Shown in pieces: positions 54,252 through 63,238 of a stretch of 64,000 bases of DNA. Made by a program: the position numbers and the translations under genes. The stretch covers positions 124,001 to 188,000 of the forward strand of contig NZ_JAEMHK010000008.1 in assembly GCF_016458235.1 (NCBI RefSeq). The letters run 5' to 3'. Position 1 is the stretch's first letter. Each line of letters opens with the position of its first letter. This stretch comes from Geomonas propionica. Lineage in GTDB: Bacteria; Desulfobacterota; Desulfuromonadia; Geobacterales; Geobacteraceae. The notes below the pieces were generated by a model, which saw nothing but the letters and a program-made list of their open reading frames with translations, did not search any database and was not told the origin of the DNA.

Positions 54252-55918
54252 GGGTTGAGTCCTTTTCTTTGGGCGATTATGGAGAAGCAGAGCTGCGATA
54301 TCTTCGAGAAGCTGATGATGATGTCGCCGTAGAGGAGCCCCGCCACGATGCTGCACTTGCCGCTTTTGAGTCGGCGCAGGTGACTGGTCTGGAGTTCGCT
54401 CTCCATCGACGCGATCTCGAGCTTCAGCGCAGCCACATCCTGGACCTCGTCACCTTTCAGCACGGCCTCGCACATGGTGACCACCTCCCCCACCTTGGCG
54501 GCGACACTCCGCAGTTCCTCCATGGCGGAGGCGGAAAACCGGAGCCGTTCCTCCTTTTTGCGCATGAGGTAGTTGAGGATCGCCTCGGTCTGGTCCCCCA
54601 CCTGCTCGATCTCGTTCACCAGTTCCAGCATGGTCGGTATCTCGACGGCGCGCTCAAGCGAGAGCGTCTCGCGGGAAAGCGCCACCAGGAACTGGGACAT
54701 GTCGCGGTGCAGCACGTCCAGCACCACCTCCTTGTCCCGCACGGCGGCGGCGACCTTGGGGTTGAACCCGTCGAACTGGGAGATCAGCTCGGCATACATG
54801 GCCGCGGCGATGCCGCCCATCCGCTCCAGTTCGTTCCACGCCTGCACAAGGGCGATGGTCGGGGTCTTGATGACGCGCACGTCGATGAAGCGGGGACGCG
54901 GCTCACTTTCGGCGCGCCTGGTGGGGAGCAGGGTCTCCGCGGAACGGGCGAAGAAACCGATGGTGGGCAGGAAAATGAACAGCGACGCGACCGTGAACAG
55001 GGTGTGGGCGTTGGCCAGGTGCCGGGCGATATGGGGGCGCAGGGCCTGCACCACCGCCTCCGGGGGTGCCCCGCGGTGCAGCAGGGATAGATCTCCAGGA
55101 GAAACCAGCGCCACAGCATTCAGGAAGAGAGGGAAGAAGATCAGGGCCAAGGTGATGGCGACCAGGCTGATACCGAGGTAGATGACCACGGCGCGCTTGG
55201 CCGTCTGGCTGCCGCCGATGGAAGCGATGAGCGGAATCAAGGCCGCACCGGCCACCTCGCCGATGACCATGGCGATGGCGGCGTCATAGGGGAGGACGCC
55301 GGCCGACGCGAGCGCGATCACGATCCCGAGCGTGGCGCTCCCCGACTGCACCAGGAAGGTGAGCAGCGCGCCGAGCAGGACCGCGACCAGGCGCAGCGAG
55401 GGGAGCCCCTGGTGCAGCCCGGCGATGATGGCGCTTTCGCTCAAGGGGAGGCAGGCCCCTTCCAGGATCGACAGGCCGAAGAACACGAGGCCTATCCCCA
55501 GCAGCATCCCTCCGGCGTCCGAGAGCTTGCGGCTGCGGGAAAAGAAGTTGAGAAATACCCCGACGGTGATGGCGGGGAGCCCGAGGGCCGAGACGCGAAA
55601 GGCGATGAACTGTATGGCGAGGGTGGTGCCGATGCCGGTGCCAAGCAGCACCCCGAGGGCCTGGTACAGGGAGAGAAGCCCGGCGTTGACGAAGCCGACC
55701 ACGAGGACCGAGGCGGCGGAACCCGACTGCAGGATCGAGGCGAGGCAACTGCCGACCAGGGGTGCGGTGAGACGATTGCCGGTGGTGCGCTCCAGCACGC
55801 GGCGCAGGCGTTCTCCGGTTACCTTTTGCAGCCCCTCCGACATGGTGCGCATGCCGAGTATGAAGAGCGCAAGGCCACCGAGAGCTTCGGCGATATAGGA
55901 CCAAGAGGTGGGAAACAT
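54248..55918 (-). CDS. Na+/phosphate symporter (NptA family) with PhoU-like C-terminus
   Basis: 556 residues. The N-terminal ~310 residues contain two inverted repeats of membrane helices with the QSGSAASV and QSGSATLGI signatures of the SLC34/NptA family. The C-terminal ~220 residues are helical and PhoU-like (NEIEQVGDQTEAILNYLMRKKEER). It imports phosphate with sodium at the inner membrane. It is coupled by overlap with the Ppx/GppA gene downstream. Confidence 0.9.
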   Translation of the reverse strand: MFPTSWSYIAEALGGLALFILGMRTMSEGLQKVTGERLRRVLERTTGNRLTAPLVGSCLASILQSGSAASVLVVGFVNAGLLSLYQALGVLLGTGIGTTLAIQFIAFRVSALGLPAITVGVFLNFFSRSRKLSDAGGMLLGIGLVFFGLSILEGACLPLSESAIIAGLHQGLPSLRLVAVLLGALLTFLVQSGSATLGIVIALASAGVLPYDAAIAMVIGEVAGAALIPLIASIGGSQTAKRAVVIYLGISLVAITLALIFFPLFLNAVALVSPGDLSLLHRGAPPEAVVQALRPHIARHLANAHTLFTVASLFIFLPTIGFFARSAETLLPTRRAESEPRPRFIDVRVIKTPTIALVQAWNELERMGGIAAAMYAELISQFDGFNPKVAAAVRDKEVVLDVLHRDMSQFLVALSRETLSLERAVEIPTMLELVNEIEQVGDQTEAILNYLMRKKEERLRFSASAMEELRSVAAKVGEVVTMCEAVLKGDEVQDVAALKLEIASMESELQTSHLRRLKSGKCSIVAGLLYGDIIISFSKISQLCFSIIAQRKGLNP

Positions 55919-55967
55919 GGTAGGGCCAGTCCAGCAGTTAAGGCTAAAGACGCTTCGGGAATAATGG

Positions 55968-55998
55968 GCGCCCGCCGGCCATGGCGGCCGGCGGGCGC
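55968..55998. terminator. 13-bp GC-rich hairpin between IHF and Na/Pi genes
   Basis: GCGCCCGCCGGCC pairs with GGCCGGCGGGCGC around ATGGC. It lies 53 nt after the ihfB-like stop on the minus strand. No T-run is seen. Confidence 0.6.
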
Positions 55999-56050
55999 AG
56001 TAGTGGTGTCGAGAGTGCGTCGCTTAGGTGACGGTCAGGGTGACAAGGGG

Positions 56051-56326
56051 TCAGCCGGAAACCTTTTCCTTAAGCTCCTTGCCGACCTTGAAGAAGGGCA
56101 ACTTCTTCGCCTTGACCGAGATCGATTCGCCGGTCTTGGGATTTCTGCCGGTATAGGCCTCGTATTCCTTGACGACGAAACTGCCGAACCCCCGGATCTC
56201 GATCCGGTCACCGGAGAGGAGAGCTTCGGTCATCGAGGCGAAGACGGCGTTGACGACTTCCTCCGCCTTCTTGAAGGAGAGGGTCTTTTTAGCTGCGAGA
56301 GATTCAATGAGTTCGGATTTGTTCAT
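56051..56326 (-). CDS. ihfB: IHF/HU-family DNA-binding protein (IHF beta type)
   Basis: 91 residues from ATG 56326 (GGAGGTGGGCA upstream). MNKSELIESLA at the start, EIRGFGSFVV and YTGRNPKTGE with the intercalating proline are classic IHF/HU features. The length and N-terminus favour IHF beta over HU. IHF bends DNA and would help the sigma-54 promoters in this window, which is inference. Confidence 0.82.
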   Translation of the reverse strand: MNKSELIESLAAKKTLSFKKAEEVVNAVFASMTEALLSGDRIEIRGFGSFVVKEYEAYTGRNPKTGESISVKAKKLPFFKVGKELKEKVSG

Positions 56327-56352
56327 TGCCCACCTCCGGAAACCAGCTTCTT

Positions 56353-57408
56353 TTAACAACATCCCTTTAGATATTTCTTGGTTAGGTACTTCACGTCGTC
56401 GCTGCGCCCCTGGCGGTTCAGGATCGGGATGAGACGCTCGGCCGCTGCCTTGGCCATGCTCGGGTGTTCCAGCGACTTGGTCCAGAGCTCCATGGCCCGC
56501 TCAGTGTCCCCGATGGTCTCGTGCAGCTCGCCCATCATGAACTGCGCCTGGTCCGGGAGGATATTCAGCTCCAGCATCTTCTGTACGGTAGCTATCGCCT
56601 CAGGGTAGCGCCGGCCGCCGGCAAACAAATGAACGAGCGCCAAATAGACGGCTGCGTTTTGCGGGTTGAGCGCCAGAGCCCGGTTCAGGAGAGATTCGCT
56701 CTCATGAATTTGCCCCGCACGGAACATTATAAGTGCCACTTCGTATAATACAATGTCATTTTCACAAGATAACAACATTTCCTGCAAAATTGTGAACGCG
56801 TCGCGGTCATTGCCCTCATGAATCATGAGGTAGGCCTTGGCGAATTTGGGACCGAGGGCGGCGTAGCGGCCGGGAAGATCGCCGGGGAGCGGCTGGACCA
56901 TAAGGAAGAACTGGTCTTCTTCGGAAAGACTCATCTCCATCGGGGCGGGTTCCTCGTGGTGGTGGTCGCCATGCCCCTTGCAGGTGGTGCAGGAACCGCC
57001 GCTGTGCGGCTTGTAGTTGCCCGCGCCAGCCGGTGCGGCGGCCGGCTTGGCTGCCGCGGCGGCGGCCTCGGGCTGCTCGAGCTTGGCAGCTTCAGCGCGG
57101 GCACGCGTCTTAATGGCGGGGTCGGCGGCCAACTCGGCGGCGAGACAGAAGTGGTCGTAGGCTTTCTGTGCTTCGCCGGCACGGAGAGCGTGCTCGCCCT
57201 CCTGAAGGTTCAACTCGCCCAGGTGATTCCCCGCCTGATCCAGCCCCTGGCGGATGGCGGCAGCGTCCTGGGGGGCGTCCGCAGGACAAAGTTTCAGCGC
57301 TTCCTGGAGATCGACGCGTGCGTCGGCGTAACGCTCAGCGGCGAGGTGCTTGGCACCCAGGTTCTGGTAATGACGAAAATCCTTCTTGCCGAACAGTCCG
57401 AAAAACAT
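56353..57408 (-). CDS. Tetratricopeptide repeat protein with internal His/Cys-rich segment
   Basis: 351 residues. TPR-like helices occupy about 10-110 and 185-335 (NAAVYLALVHLFAGGRRYPEA). The middle (about 112-160) is an Ala/Pro linker with a CTTCKGHGDHHHEE segment that could bind metal. There is no signal peptide. A scaffold role is likely, but the partner is unknown. It precedes the IHF gene on the same strand. Confidence 0.78.
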   Translation of the reverse strand: MFFGLFGKKDFRHYQNLGAKHLAAERYADARVDLQEALKLCPADAPQDAAAIRQGLDQAGNHLGELNLQEGEHALRAGEAQKAYDHFCLAAELAADPAIKTRARAEAAKLEQPEAAAAAAKPAAAPAGAGNYKPHSGGSCTTCKGHGDHHHEEPAPMEMSLSEEDQFFLMVQPLPGDLPGRYAALGPKFAKAYLMIHEGNDRDAFTILQEMLLSCENDIVLYEVALIMFRAGQIHESESLLNRALALNPQNAAVYLALVHLFAGGRRYPEAIATVQKMLELNILPDQAQFMMGELHETIGDTERAMELWTKSLEHPSMAKAAAERLIPILNRQGRSDDVKYLTKKYLKGCC

Positions 57409-57437
57409 GCAGCCTCCGATAGGTGGATTGAATTAGG

Positions 57438-58751
57438 TCAGGCGAGTACCAGTTCGGTGACGCTCTCGAGGTGGTAGGTCTGCGGGAACATGTCCACCGG
57501 CTTGGAGCGGGTCACCTGGTACCCATTAGCGCAAAGTGCAGCGAGATCGCGGGCCAGTGTGGCCGGATCGCAGGAAACGTAAATGATTTTGGGTGCTGCC
57601 AGACCCGCCAGCTCGGCGGCAGCCTCGGCGCCCCCGCGAGGAGGATCGAGCACCACCAGATCGAATTTTTCCTTCCGTTTGACCAACCGCCTGACCGCTT
57701 GGGCCGCATCGCTGACCTGGAAGGAGGCGTTTGCTATCCCGTTCGCTGCAGCGTTGGCCACGGCATCGGCGATGGACGGGGCGTATCCCTCGACTCCATG
57801 CACCTCCGCGGCGTTCAGCGCCAACGGCAAGGAGATGTTGCCGTTGCCGCAATACAGGTCGAGTACCCGCTCCGTGCCGGTGAGTCCCGCCCATGTGCAG
57901 GCGGTGCGGATCAACTCCAGGTTCTGCCGGTAGTTGACCTGGGAAAAGCCGCCGCGCCCGAAACGAAACTTCAGCTCGCGCACGCCCGGGATCAGCTCGG
58001 CCGGGACCCGGTAGCTCAGGGACTCGATGCCGAAGGCTTTCTCCAGTTCCCCTTTGCGCCCGGCGGCTACGAAGACGCCGGCAACAGAGGGAAGCCGGGC
58101 CCGGTCGCGAGCCAGGCGTTCAACTAGAGCATCCCCTCCTCCCCTGCTGTGCACGATGGCGATCCCTTCCCCGTCGTCGCCGATGGCGAGGTCGATCTGG
58201 TGGATCGCTTGCAACAGCGGCAATCCGGGAAGGAGCGCCCGGAATTCGGACGCCATCCGGTTCAACTGCGGTTGAGCCAGCGGACAACCGGCGCCGAAAT
58301 CGACCACGTCATGGGAACCGGTGCGGAAAAAACCGAGCAGCGGCGCACCGGCGCGCGACGAAACCTTCACCTGCACGCGAGAGCGGTAGCCGTAGGCATC
58401 AGGCGACGCCGCCACCGGCAGGACCTTTTCCCGGGCGATCTTGCCGATGCGCGCCATGGTGTCCGCAAAGATGGAACCCTTGTGCTGCAACTGCTCCGGG
58501 TACGGCAGGAACTGCCAGTCACAGCCGCCGCACTGGCCAAAGACCGGGCAATCGGGAGCGACGCGCAGCGCGGAGGGCTCCACCAGTTCGACAACTTCCC
58601 CTTCCAGGAAAGAGCGTTTTTCCTTCGCCACGCGAATCCTGACCCGGTCGCCCGGAGCGGTGAAGGGGACGAAACATGCCTTGCCGTCCACCCTGCCGAA
58701 GCCGGCGCCGCCGTAGCAAAGACTCTCTATGTCTACCAGCAACTCAGCCAT
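57438..58751 (-). CDS. RlmD/TrmA-family RNA uracil-C5 methyltransferase
   Basis: 437 residues from ATG 58751, overlapping the upstream gene by 8 nt. It has a TRAM domain at about 1-60, Fe-S cysteines in CPVFGQCGGC (about 69-78) with a fourth in GAGCPLAQ, and SAM-binding LDLYCGNGNISL. VVLDPPRGG and the catalytic Cys in IIYVSCDPATLARD are also present. It methylates C5 of a uridine, probably U1939 or U747 of 23S rRNA; the exact target cannot be told by eye. Confidence 0.88.
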   Translation of the reverse strand: MAELLVDIESLCYGGAGFGRVDGKACFVPFTAPGDRVRIRVAKEKRSFLEGEVVELVEPSALRVAPDCPVFGQCGGCDWQFLPYPEQLQHKGSIFADTMARIGKIAREKVLPVAASPDAYGYRSRVQVKVSSRAGAPLLGFFRTGSHDVVDFGAGCPLAQPQLNRMASEFRALLPGLPLLQAIHQIDLAIGDDGEGIAIVHSRGGGDALVERLARDRARLPSVAGVFVAAGRKGELEKAFGIESLSYRVPAELIPGVRELKFRFGRGGFSQVNYRQNLELIRTACTWAGLTGTERVLDLYCGNGNISLPLALNAAEVHGVEGYAPSIADAVANAAANGIANASFQVSDAAQAVRRLVKRKEKFDLVVLDPPRGGAEAAAELAGLAAPKIIYVSCDPATLARDLAALCANGYQVTRSKPVDMFPQTYHLESVTELVLA

Positions 58752-59136
58752 TGAAACCGCGCGGAACGAAAGCGGTCTTGCGCCCACCGACGCGGGTCAG
58801 CTCAGACTGGACCAGCTTTTGGGGGAACGCAGGCGTATTGAAATAACCCAGCGAGTGGGCCGCGAAGTCGGCGACGACCCGCTCCACGGTCTGCTCGATG
58901 GACAGCGTAGCCACCCCCTGGTGCTCGATCTCTTTCTTATAGACCACGCTGGCCCCGAGCAGCTTGCGGGCGGCCTGGTGGGATTCCTCGTCGGGGAAAA
59001 GATCGGGCGTGAGCGGGACTTCGCAGCATATATGTATGCGGACCTGGTGGTAGTCGCCGAAGTAGCGGCGCGTGGCGTCGAAGAAGCGAACGGTGAGCCC
59101 GTTGGACAGCGGGATCTCCCTGATCAGTTTTTGCAT
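58744..59136 (-). CDS. Conserved hypothetical protein
   Basis: 130 residues, no domain I can name. It has FFDATRRYFGDYHQVRIHICCEV followed by TPDLFPDEESHQAARKLLG and a C-terminal TRVGGRKTAFVPRGF. There is no signal peptide. It overlaps the RlmD-type gene by 8 nt (ATGGCTGA), so they are translationally coupled. Confidence 0.65.
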   Translation of the reverse strand: MQKLIREIPLSNGLTVRFFDATRRYFGDYHQVRIHICCEVPLTPDLFPDEESHQAARKLLGASVVYKKEIEHQGVATLSIEQTVERVVADFAAHSLGYFNTPAFPQKLVQSELTRVGGRKTAFVPRGFNG

Positions 59137-59316
59137 GTAACCTCAGTACTCCTTGGGAAAATCTGGCCATTTTTTTAGCATGTTATGGGAGTTCTGTAAA
59201 TAGCGATGATTTCGAAGGGAAAATGGCGACTGGGGCGAAATGCAGCTTGCTTTTTGACGTAAAAATTTGTAGACTCACAGATTGTTAAAAGATGCCACAA
59301 ACTCCCAGGAGCAAAA

Positions 59317-59535
59317 ATGAGCAAGGAAGAAGCAATAGAAGTAGAAGGGACGGTCATCGAGCCGCTTCCCAACGCGATGTTCAAGGTGAAGTTGGAAAAC
59401 GACCACATGGTGCTGGCGCACATTTCCGGCAAGATGAGGAAGTTCTTCATCAAGATCCTGCCTGGCGACAAGGTCACCGTAGAGCTCTCTCCTTACGACC
59501 TGAGCCGCGGCCGCATCACCTATCGCGCCAAATAA
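59317..59535 (+). CDS. infA: Translation initiation factor IF-1
   Basis: 72 residues, the standard length. The S1/OB-fold signature is seen in [41 protein letters not shown] and [11 protein letters not shown]. It binds the ribosomal A site of the 30S subunit during initiation. CAGGAG lies upstream of the ATG. It is a stand-alone gene upstream of efp, not in a ribosomal protein operon; other copies may exist outside the window. Confidence 0.95.
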   Translation: MSKEEAIEVEGTVIEPLPNAMFKVKLENDHMVLAHISGKMRKFFIKILPGDKVTVELSPYDLSRGRITYRAK

Positions 59536-59694
59536 ACCCCTTCCCCGTACGTCACCGGCGTCTGTCCCTGCCACTCTCAGCATCGCTGCAAGGCACCTAC
59601 GGATAATATAGGACCCAATACCGGTTTAGCTGCGTGCTCCGCGCGCAGCACACTGAACCTTTATTCAATCTCACAGCAAGAAGAGGAAGAATCA

Positions 59695-60258
59695 ATGTAC
59701 ACTGCAGCCGATCTGAGAAAGGGCTTGAAGATCACCATCGACAACGAGCCTTACATCATCACCCACTTTGACTTCGCCAAGCCGGGCAAAGGGCAGGCCC
59801 TTTACCGCACCAAGATGAAGAACATGATCACCGGTTCCACCCTGGACCGCACCTACCGCTCGGGCGAGACCTTTGAGCCTGCCAGCCTGGAAGACCGCGT
59901 GATGCAGTACCTCTACAAAGAAGACGATCACTACTGCTTCATGGACAACACCACCTTCGAGCAGATCCACATCAGCGAAGACGCCATGGGCGACGCCAAG
60001 AACTACCTGATCGACAACCTCCAGGTGGACGTGCTCCTGTTCAGGGAGAAGGCGATCGGCGTGGACGTGCCCAACTTCGTCAACCTGCGCGTCGTGCAGA
60101 CCGATCCCTGGGTCAAGGGCGACACCTCCGGCAGCGACTCCAAGCCCGCCACCGTCGAGACCGGCTACGTACTGCGCGTGCCGCCGTTCATCGAAGAAGG
60201 CGAACTGATCACCATCGACACCCGCACCGGCGAGTACTCCACCAGGGTCAAGGGGTAA
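59695..60258 (+). CDS. efp: Elongation factor P
   Basis: 187 residues. The KOW-like N-domain carries the modifiable Lys32 in KPGKGQAL. The C-terminal signature VETGYVLRVPPFIEEGE is present. EF-P relieves ribosome stalling at polyproline. The lysine-tipped loop matches the EpmA-modified class, and the ligase gene follows 3 nt after the stop, so the pair forms one operon. AAGAAGAGGAAGAA precedes the ATG. Confidence 0.96.
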   Translation: MYTAADLRKGLKITIDNEPYIITHFDFAKPGKGQALYRTKMKNMITGSTLDRTYRSGETFEPASLEDRVMQYLYKEDDHYCFMDNTTFEQIHISEDAMGDAKNYLIDNLQVDVLLFREKAIGVDVPNFVNLRVVQTDPWVKGDTSGSDSKPATVETGYVLRVPPFIEEGELITIDTRTGEYSTRVKG

Positions 60259-60261
60259 GCC

Positions 60262-61173
60262 ATGCCGGGAAGTTGGCCACTGGCCAGGCGCTCTCAAGCC
60301 CTGGCCCAGCGTGGCGCGATCTTCACCAGGGTCAGGATGTTTTTTCAAGAAAAGGGGTATCTCGAAGTCGAGACCCCTTTTCGCATACCTGCTCCCGCCC
60401 CCGAAGCGCAGATCGACGCCATACCGAGCGACGGCTGGTTCCTGCAGACCTCGCCCGAACTGTGCATGAAGCGCCTTCTGGCGGCGGGTTATCCCCGTAT
60501 CTTCCAGATCTGCCGCTGCTGGCGCGACGGCGAGCGCGGCACCCGGCACCTGAGCGAATTCACCATGCTCGAGTGGTACCGGGCCCAAGCCGACTACCGC
60601 GTGCTGATGGACGAGACCGAGGAGATGGTCCGCGCGGCGGCCGCGGCGGACAGCATCACCTACCGTGGCGGAAAGATCGACCTTTCCGTCCCCTGGGAGC
60701 GGATCAGCGTCCGTGATGCCTTCCTGCGCCACACCGATACGACGGCGGAAGCTGCCCTTGCCGCCGGAAACTTCGACGAGCTCATGGTCGACAAGATCGA
60801 GCCGATGCTCGGCATGGGCCGCCCTACCTTCCTCTACGATTACCCCGCCAGCTGCTCCGCCCTGGCCCGCCTCAAGGCAGACGACCCTACCGTTGCAGAG
60901 CGTTTCGAGCTTTACATGGGAGGCCTGGAGATCGCCAACGCCTTTTCCGAATTGATCGACCCGGTCGAGCAGCGGGCCCGGTTCGAGGCGGAAGCCGCCG
61001 AGCGCGCCAGGAACGACAAGCGGGGCTATCCCATGCCCGAGAAGTTTCTCGCCGCCCTCGCCGAGATGCCGGAGGCCGCAGGGATCGCCTTGGGACTGGA
61101 CCGCATGGTGATGGTGCTGCTTGATGCCCAGAGTATCGATGAAGTCGTCGCCTTCACCACAGAGGAGCTTTAG
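60262..61173 (+). CDS. epmA: EpmA, EF-P beta-lysine ligase (GenX/PoxA)
   Basis: 303 residues of the class II lysyl-tRNA synthetase catalytic core without the anticodon domain. LEVETPF (motif 1), CWRDGERGTRHLSEFTMLEW (motif 2) and GIALGLDRMVMV (motif 3) are visible. It attaches beta-lysine to the EF-P lysine. The lysine 2,3-aminomutase EpmB, needed to make beta-lysine, is not in the window. It is coupled to efp. Confidence 0.94.
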   Translation: MPGSWPLARRSQALAQRGAIFTRVRMFFQEKGYLEVETPFRIPAPAPEAQIDAIPSDGWFLQTSPELCMKRLLAAGYPRIFQICRCWRDGERGTRHLSEFTMLEWYRAQADYRVLMDETEEMVRAAAAADSITYRGGKIDLSVPWERISVRDAFLRHTDTTAEAALAAGNFDELMVDKIEPMLGMGRPTFLYDYPASCSALARLKADDPTVAERFELYMGGLEIANAFSELIDPVEQRARFEAEAAERARNDKRGYPMPEKFLAALAEMPEAAGIALGLDRMVMVLLDAQSIDEVVAFTTEEL

Positions 61174-61208
61174 GGGCGTGCCGGCCGGTAACGCATCGCA
61201 GAACCAGC

Positions 61209-61262
61209 GCCCTCACCTCTGATCCTCTCCCTCACCCCTGCCCCTCTCCCGGAGGGCGAGGG
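61209..61262. repeat. Family C palindrome upstream of bioB
   Basis: CCCCTCTCCCGGAGGGCGAG (61242 on), preceded by a partial CCTCACCTCTGATCCTCTCC copy, in the epmA-bioB gap. Confidence 0.7.
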
Positions 61263-61317
61263 AACTTCAATCCGTCTACCCTTCCCGCTTAATCGTCAAC
61301 CTTACACTCCGAATTGG

Positions 61318-61346
61318 TTGACAAGCACCTCTCCCGCGTGCTAAAT
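61318..61346 (+). promoter_or_regulatory. Promoter for bioB
   Basis: A perfect TTGACA, a 17-nt spacer and CTAAAT. The spacer region includes an AGCAC-N9-GTGCT dyad (61324-61342) that could be an operator. No typical BirA site was found. Confidence 0.5.
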
Positions 61347-61366
61347 CACCCGCTGGAGGATCTCTC

Positions 61367-62353
61367 ATGGAAAAAATCATTGCTGAAATAGCGGAAAGAA
61401 TCATCGCAGGCGGCTCCATCACCCAGGAAGAGGCAACCCAGCTTTCGGGAGCGGAAGGCTCGCAGCTCTACGACCTCTTCCGCGCCGCCAGTCGCGTCAA
61501 GGAACACTTCGTGGGCAACGAGGTGCACCTCTGTTCCATCATCAACGCCAAGTCCGGCCGCTGCGCCGAGAACTGCGCCTTCTGTGCCCAGTCCGCGCAC
61601 CATACCACCGATGCACCGGTGTACCCGCTGGTCCAGGAAGATCAGATGGTCGAGTGCGCCAAGACTGCCGAAACCAACGGTTCCGCCTGTTTCGGCATCA
61701 TCACCAGCGGCACCACGGTGAAAGGGCAGGAACTGGAGCAGATCCTTGCCGCCCTGCGCCGCATCCGCAAAGAAACCACCATCCTCCCCTCCTGCTCCCT
61801 CGGCATCATCGACGAGGAGACCGCACGGAAACTGAAAGATGCTGGGATGGATACCTACCACCACAACCTTGAGACGGCGGAGAGCTTCTTCCCCAACATC
61901 TGCACCACCCACGAGTACCGGGAGGACGTCGACACCGTCCGCGCCGTGAAGAAAGCCGGTGTCAAGGTCTGCTCGGGCGGCATTTTCGGCATGGGGGAGA
62001 GCGCGGCACAGCGCGTGGAGATGGCCTTCACGCTCAAGGAACTCGGCGTCGACTCGGTGCCGATGAACTTCCTGAACCCGATCGAGGGAACCAGGCTCGA
62101 GGGGGCCCGCAACATCACCGCCCAGGAGTGCCTGAAGACGATCGCCATCTACCGCCTGATCCTGCCGCAGAAAAGGATCACCATCTGCGGCGGACGCGAG
62201 AAGAACCTGCGCGACCTGCAGTCATGGATCTTCTTCGCGGGCGCCAACGGCACCATGATCGGCAACTACCTGACCACCGCGGGTCGCAACGTCGACACCG
62301 ACCTGACCATGTTCAGCGACCTCGGCCTCACCACGGTGATGTGCGCGCATTAG
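61367..62353 (+). CDS. bioB: Biotin synthase
   Basis: 328 residues. The radical SAM cluster motif CAENCAFC (about 66-73) and the second-cluster residues expected in BioB (NHNLET-like YHHNLETAESFF, SGGIFGMGES, and Arg in the terminal GGREKNLRDLQ) are visible. It inserts sulfur into dethiobiotin. CTGGAGGATCTCTC precedes the ATG. It is first in bioB-bioD-bioA. Confidence 0.95.
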   Translation: MEKIIAEIAERIIAGGSITQEEATQLSGAEGSQLYDLFRAASRVKEHFVGNEVHLCSIINAKSGRCAENCAFCAQSAHHTTDAPVYPLVQEDQMVECAKTAETNGSACFGIITSGTTVKGQELEQILAALRRIRKETTILPSCSLGIIDEETARKLKDAGMDTYHHNLETAESFFPNICTTHEYREDVDTVRAVKKAGVKVCSGGIFGMGESAAQRVEMAFTLKELGVDSVPMNFLNPIEGTRLEGARNITAQECLKTIAIYRLILPQKRITICGGREKNLRDLQSWIFFAGANGTMIGNYLTTAGRNVDTDLTMFSDLGLTTVMCAH

Positions 62354-62383
62354 CGCAGGAAAAATCTGAAAGGAATACTGGAT

Positions 62384-63109
62384 ATGCCCGCCAAAAGCAT
62401 CTTCATCACCGGGACCGACACCGGTGTGGGAAAAACTATCGCATCGGCCACCCTCGCCATGCTGCTGCGCCGGATGGGCCACAGCGTCGGCGTTATGAAG
62501 CCGATCACCAGCGGTTGCATCGAACGCGACGGTGCCCTCATCTCTGAAGACGCAGAACTGCTCGCCTTCGCCGCCGGCGTCCCGGTTACGCCGGACACTA
62601 CTCCGTATCTGCTCAGGGCACCCCTGGCACCTTCGGTATCCGCAAGCCAGGACGGCGTCCGCATCAGCTTCGATGTCATCAAGGACGCATACCAGAGGCT
62701 CGCCGCGCAGTACGATTTCGTCATCGTGGAAGGGGCCGGCGGCTTGATGGTGCCGCTGGCCGGCGGGCTGCTGGTGGCCGACCTCGCCCTGCACCTGGGG
62801 CTCCCCGTCGCCGTGGTCGCACGCCCGAACCTGGGCACCATCAACCATACCCTGCTCACCACCTTCACCGCGCGTACGCTCGGGCTCAAGGTGAAAGGCG
62901 TCATCGTGAACCGCTACCCGGACACCCCGGACCAGGCGGAAGCGTACGCTCCGCACATGATCGACTCCCTTTCCGGGTCCCAGCTCCTCGGCCTCTTCCC
63001 CGACCTCCAGGCCGACAACGAGCGCGAACTGGTCACCAAGCTGGCCGACCGGCTGCTGCAGATGCCGGCCACCGGGATCATGCTCAGGGAAATGTTCGAA
63101 CCGACATAG
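62384..63109 (+). CDS. bioD: Dethiobiotin synthetase
   Basis: 241 residues. The P-loop GTDTGVGKT is at residues 8-16, with KPITSGC and VEGAGGLMVPL following. It closes the ureido ring of dethiobiotin with CO2 and ATP. The start lies 30 nt after bioB. It is followed by a terminator-like hairpin before bioA. Confidence 0.95.
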   Translation: MPAKSIFITGTDTGVGKTIASATLAMLLRRMGHSVGVMKPITSGCIERDGALISEDAELLAFAAGVPVTPDTTPYLLRAPLAPSVSASQDGVRISFDVIKDAYQRLAAQYDFVIVEGAGGLMVPLAGGLLVADLALHLGLPVAVVARPNLGTINHTLLTTFTARTLGLKVKGVIVNRYPDTPDQAEAYAPHMIDSLSGSQLLGLFPDLQADNERELVTKLADRLLQMPATGIMLREMFEPT

Positions 63110-63183
63110 AAACCGTTCTGCGTTCCATGTTCTACGTTCTATGTTGACGGCATTACATCCTTGATGGACACTTCACTCGCGCT

Positions 63184-63227
63184 GCCACCGCTTGATGCCT
63201 CAAAAGGTGCGGCGGTGGCTCTTTTTT
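63184..63227 (+). terminator. Terminator-like hairpin directly before bioA
   Basis: GCCACCGC and GCGGTGGC pair around about 20 nt and are followed by TCTTTTTT. It ends only 12 nt before the bioA ATG, so it could act as an attenuator. Confidence 0.7.
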
Positions 63228-63238
63228 GGGAGGACAAA

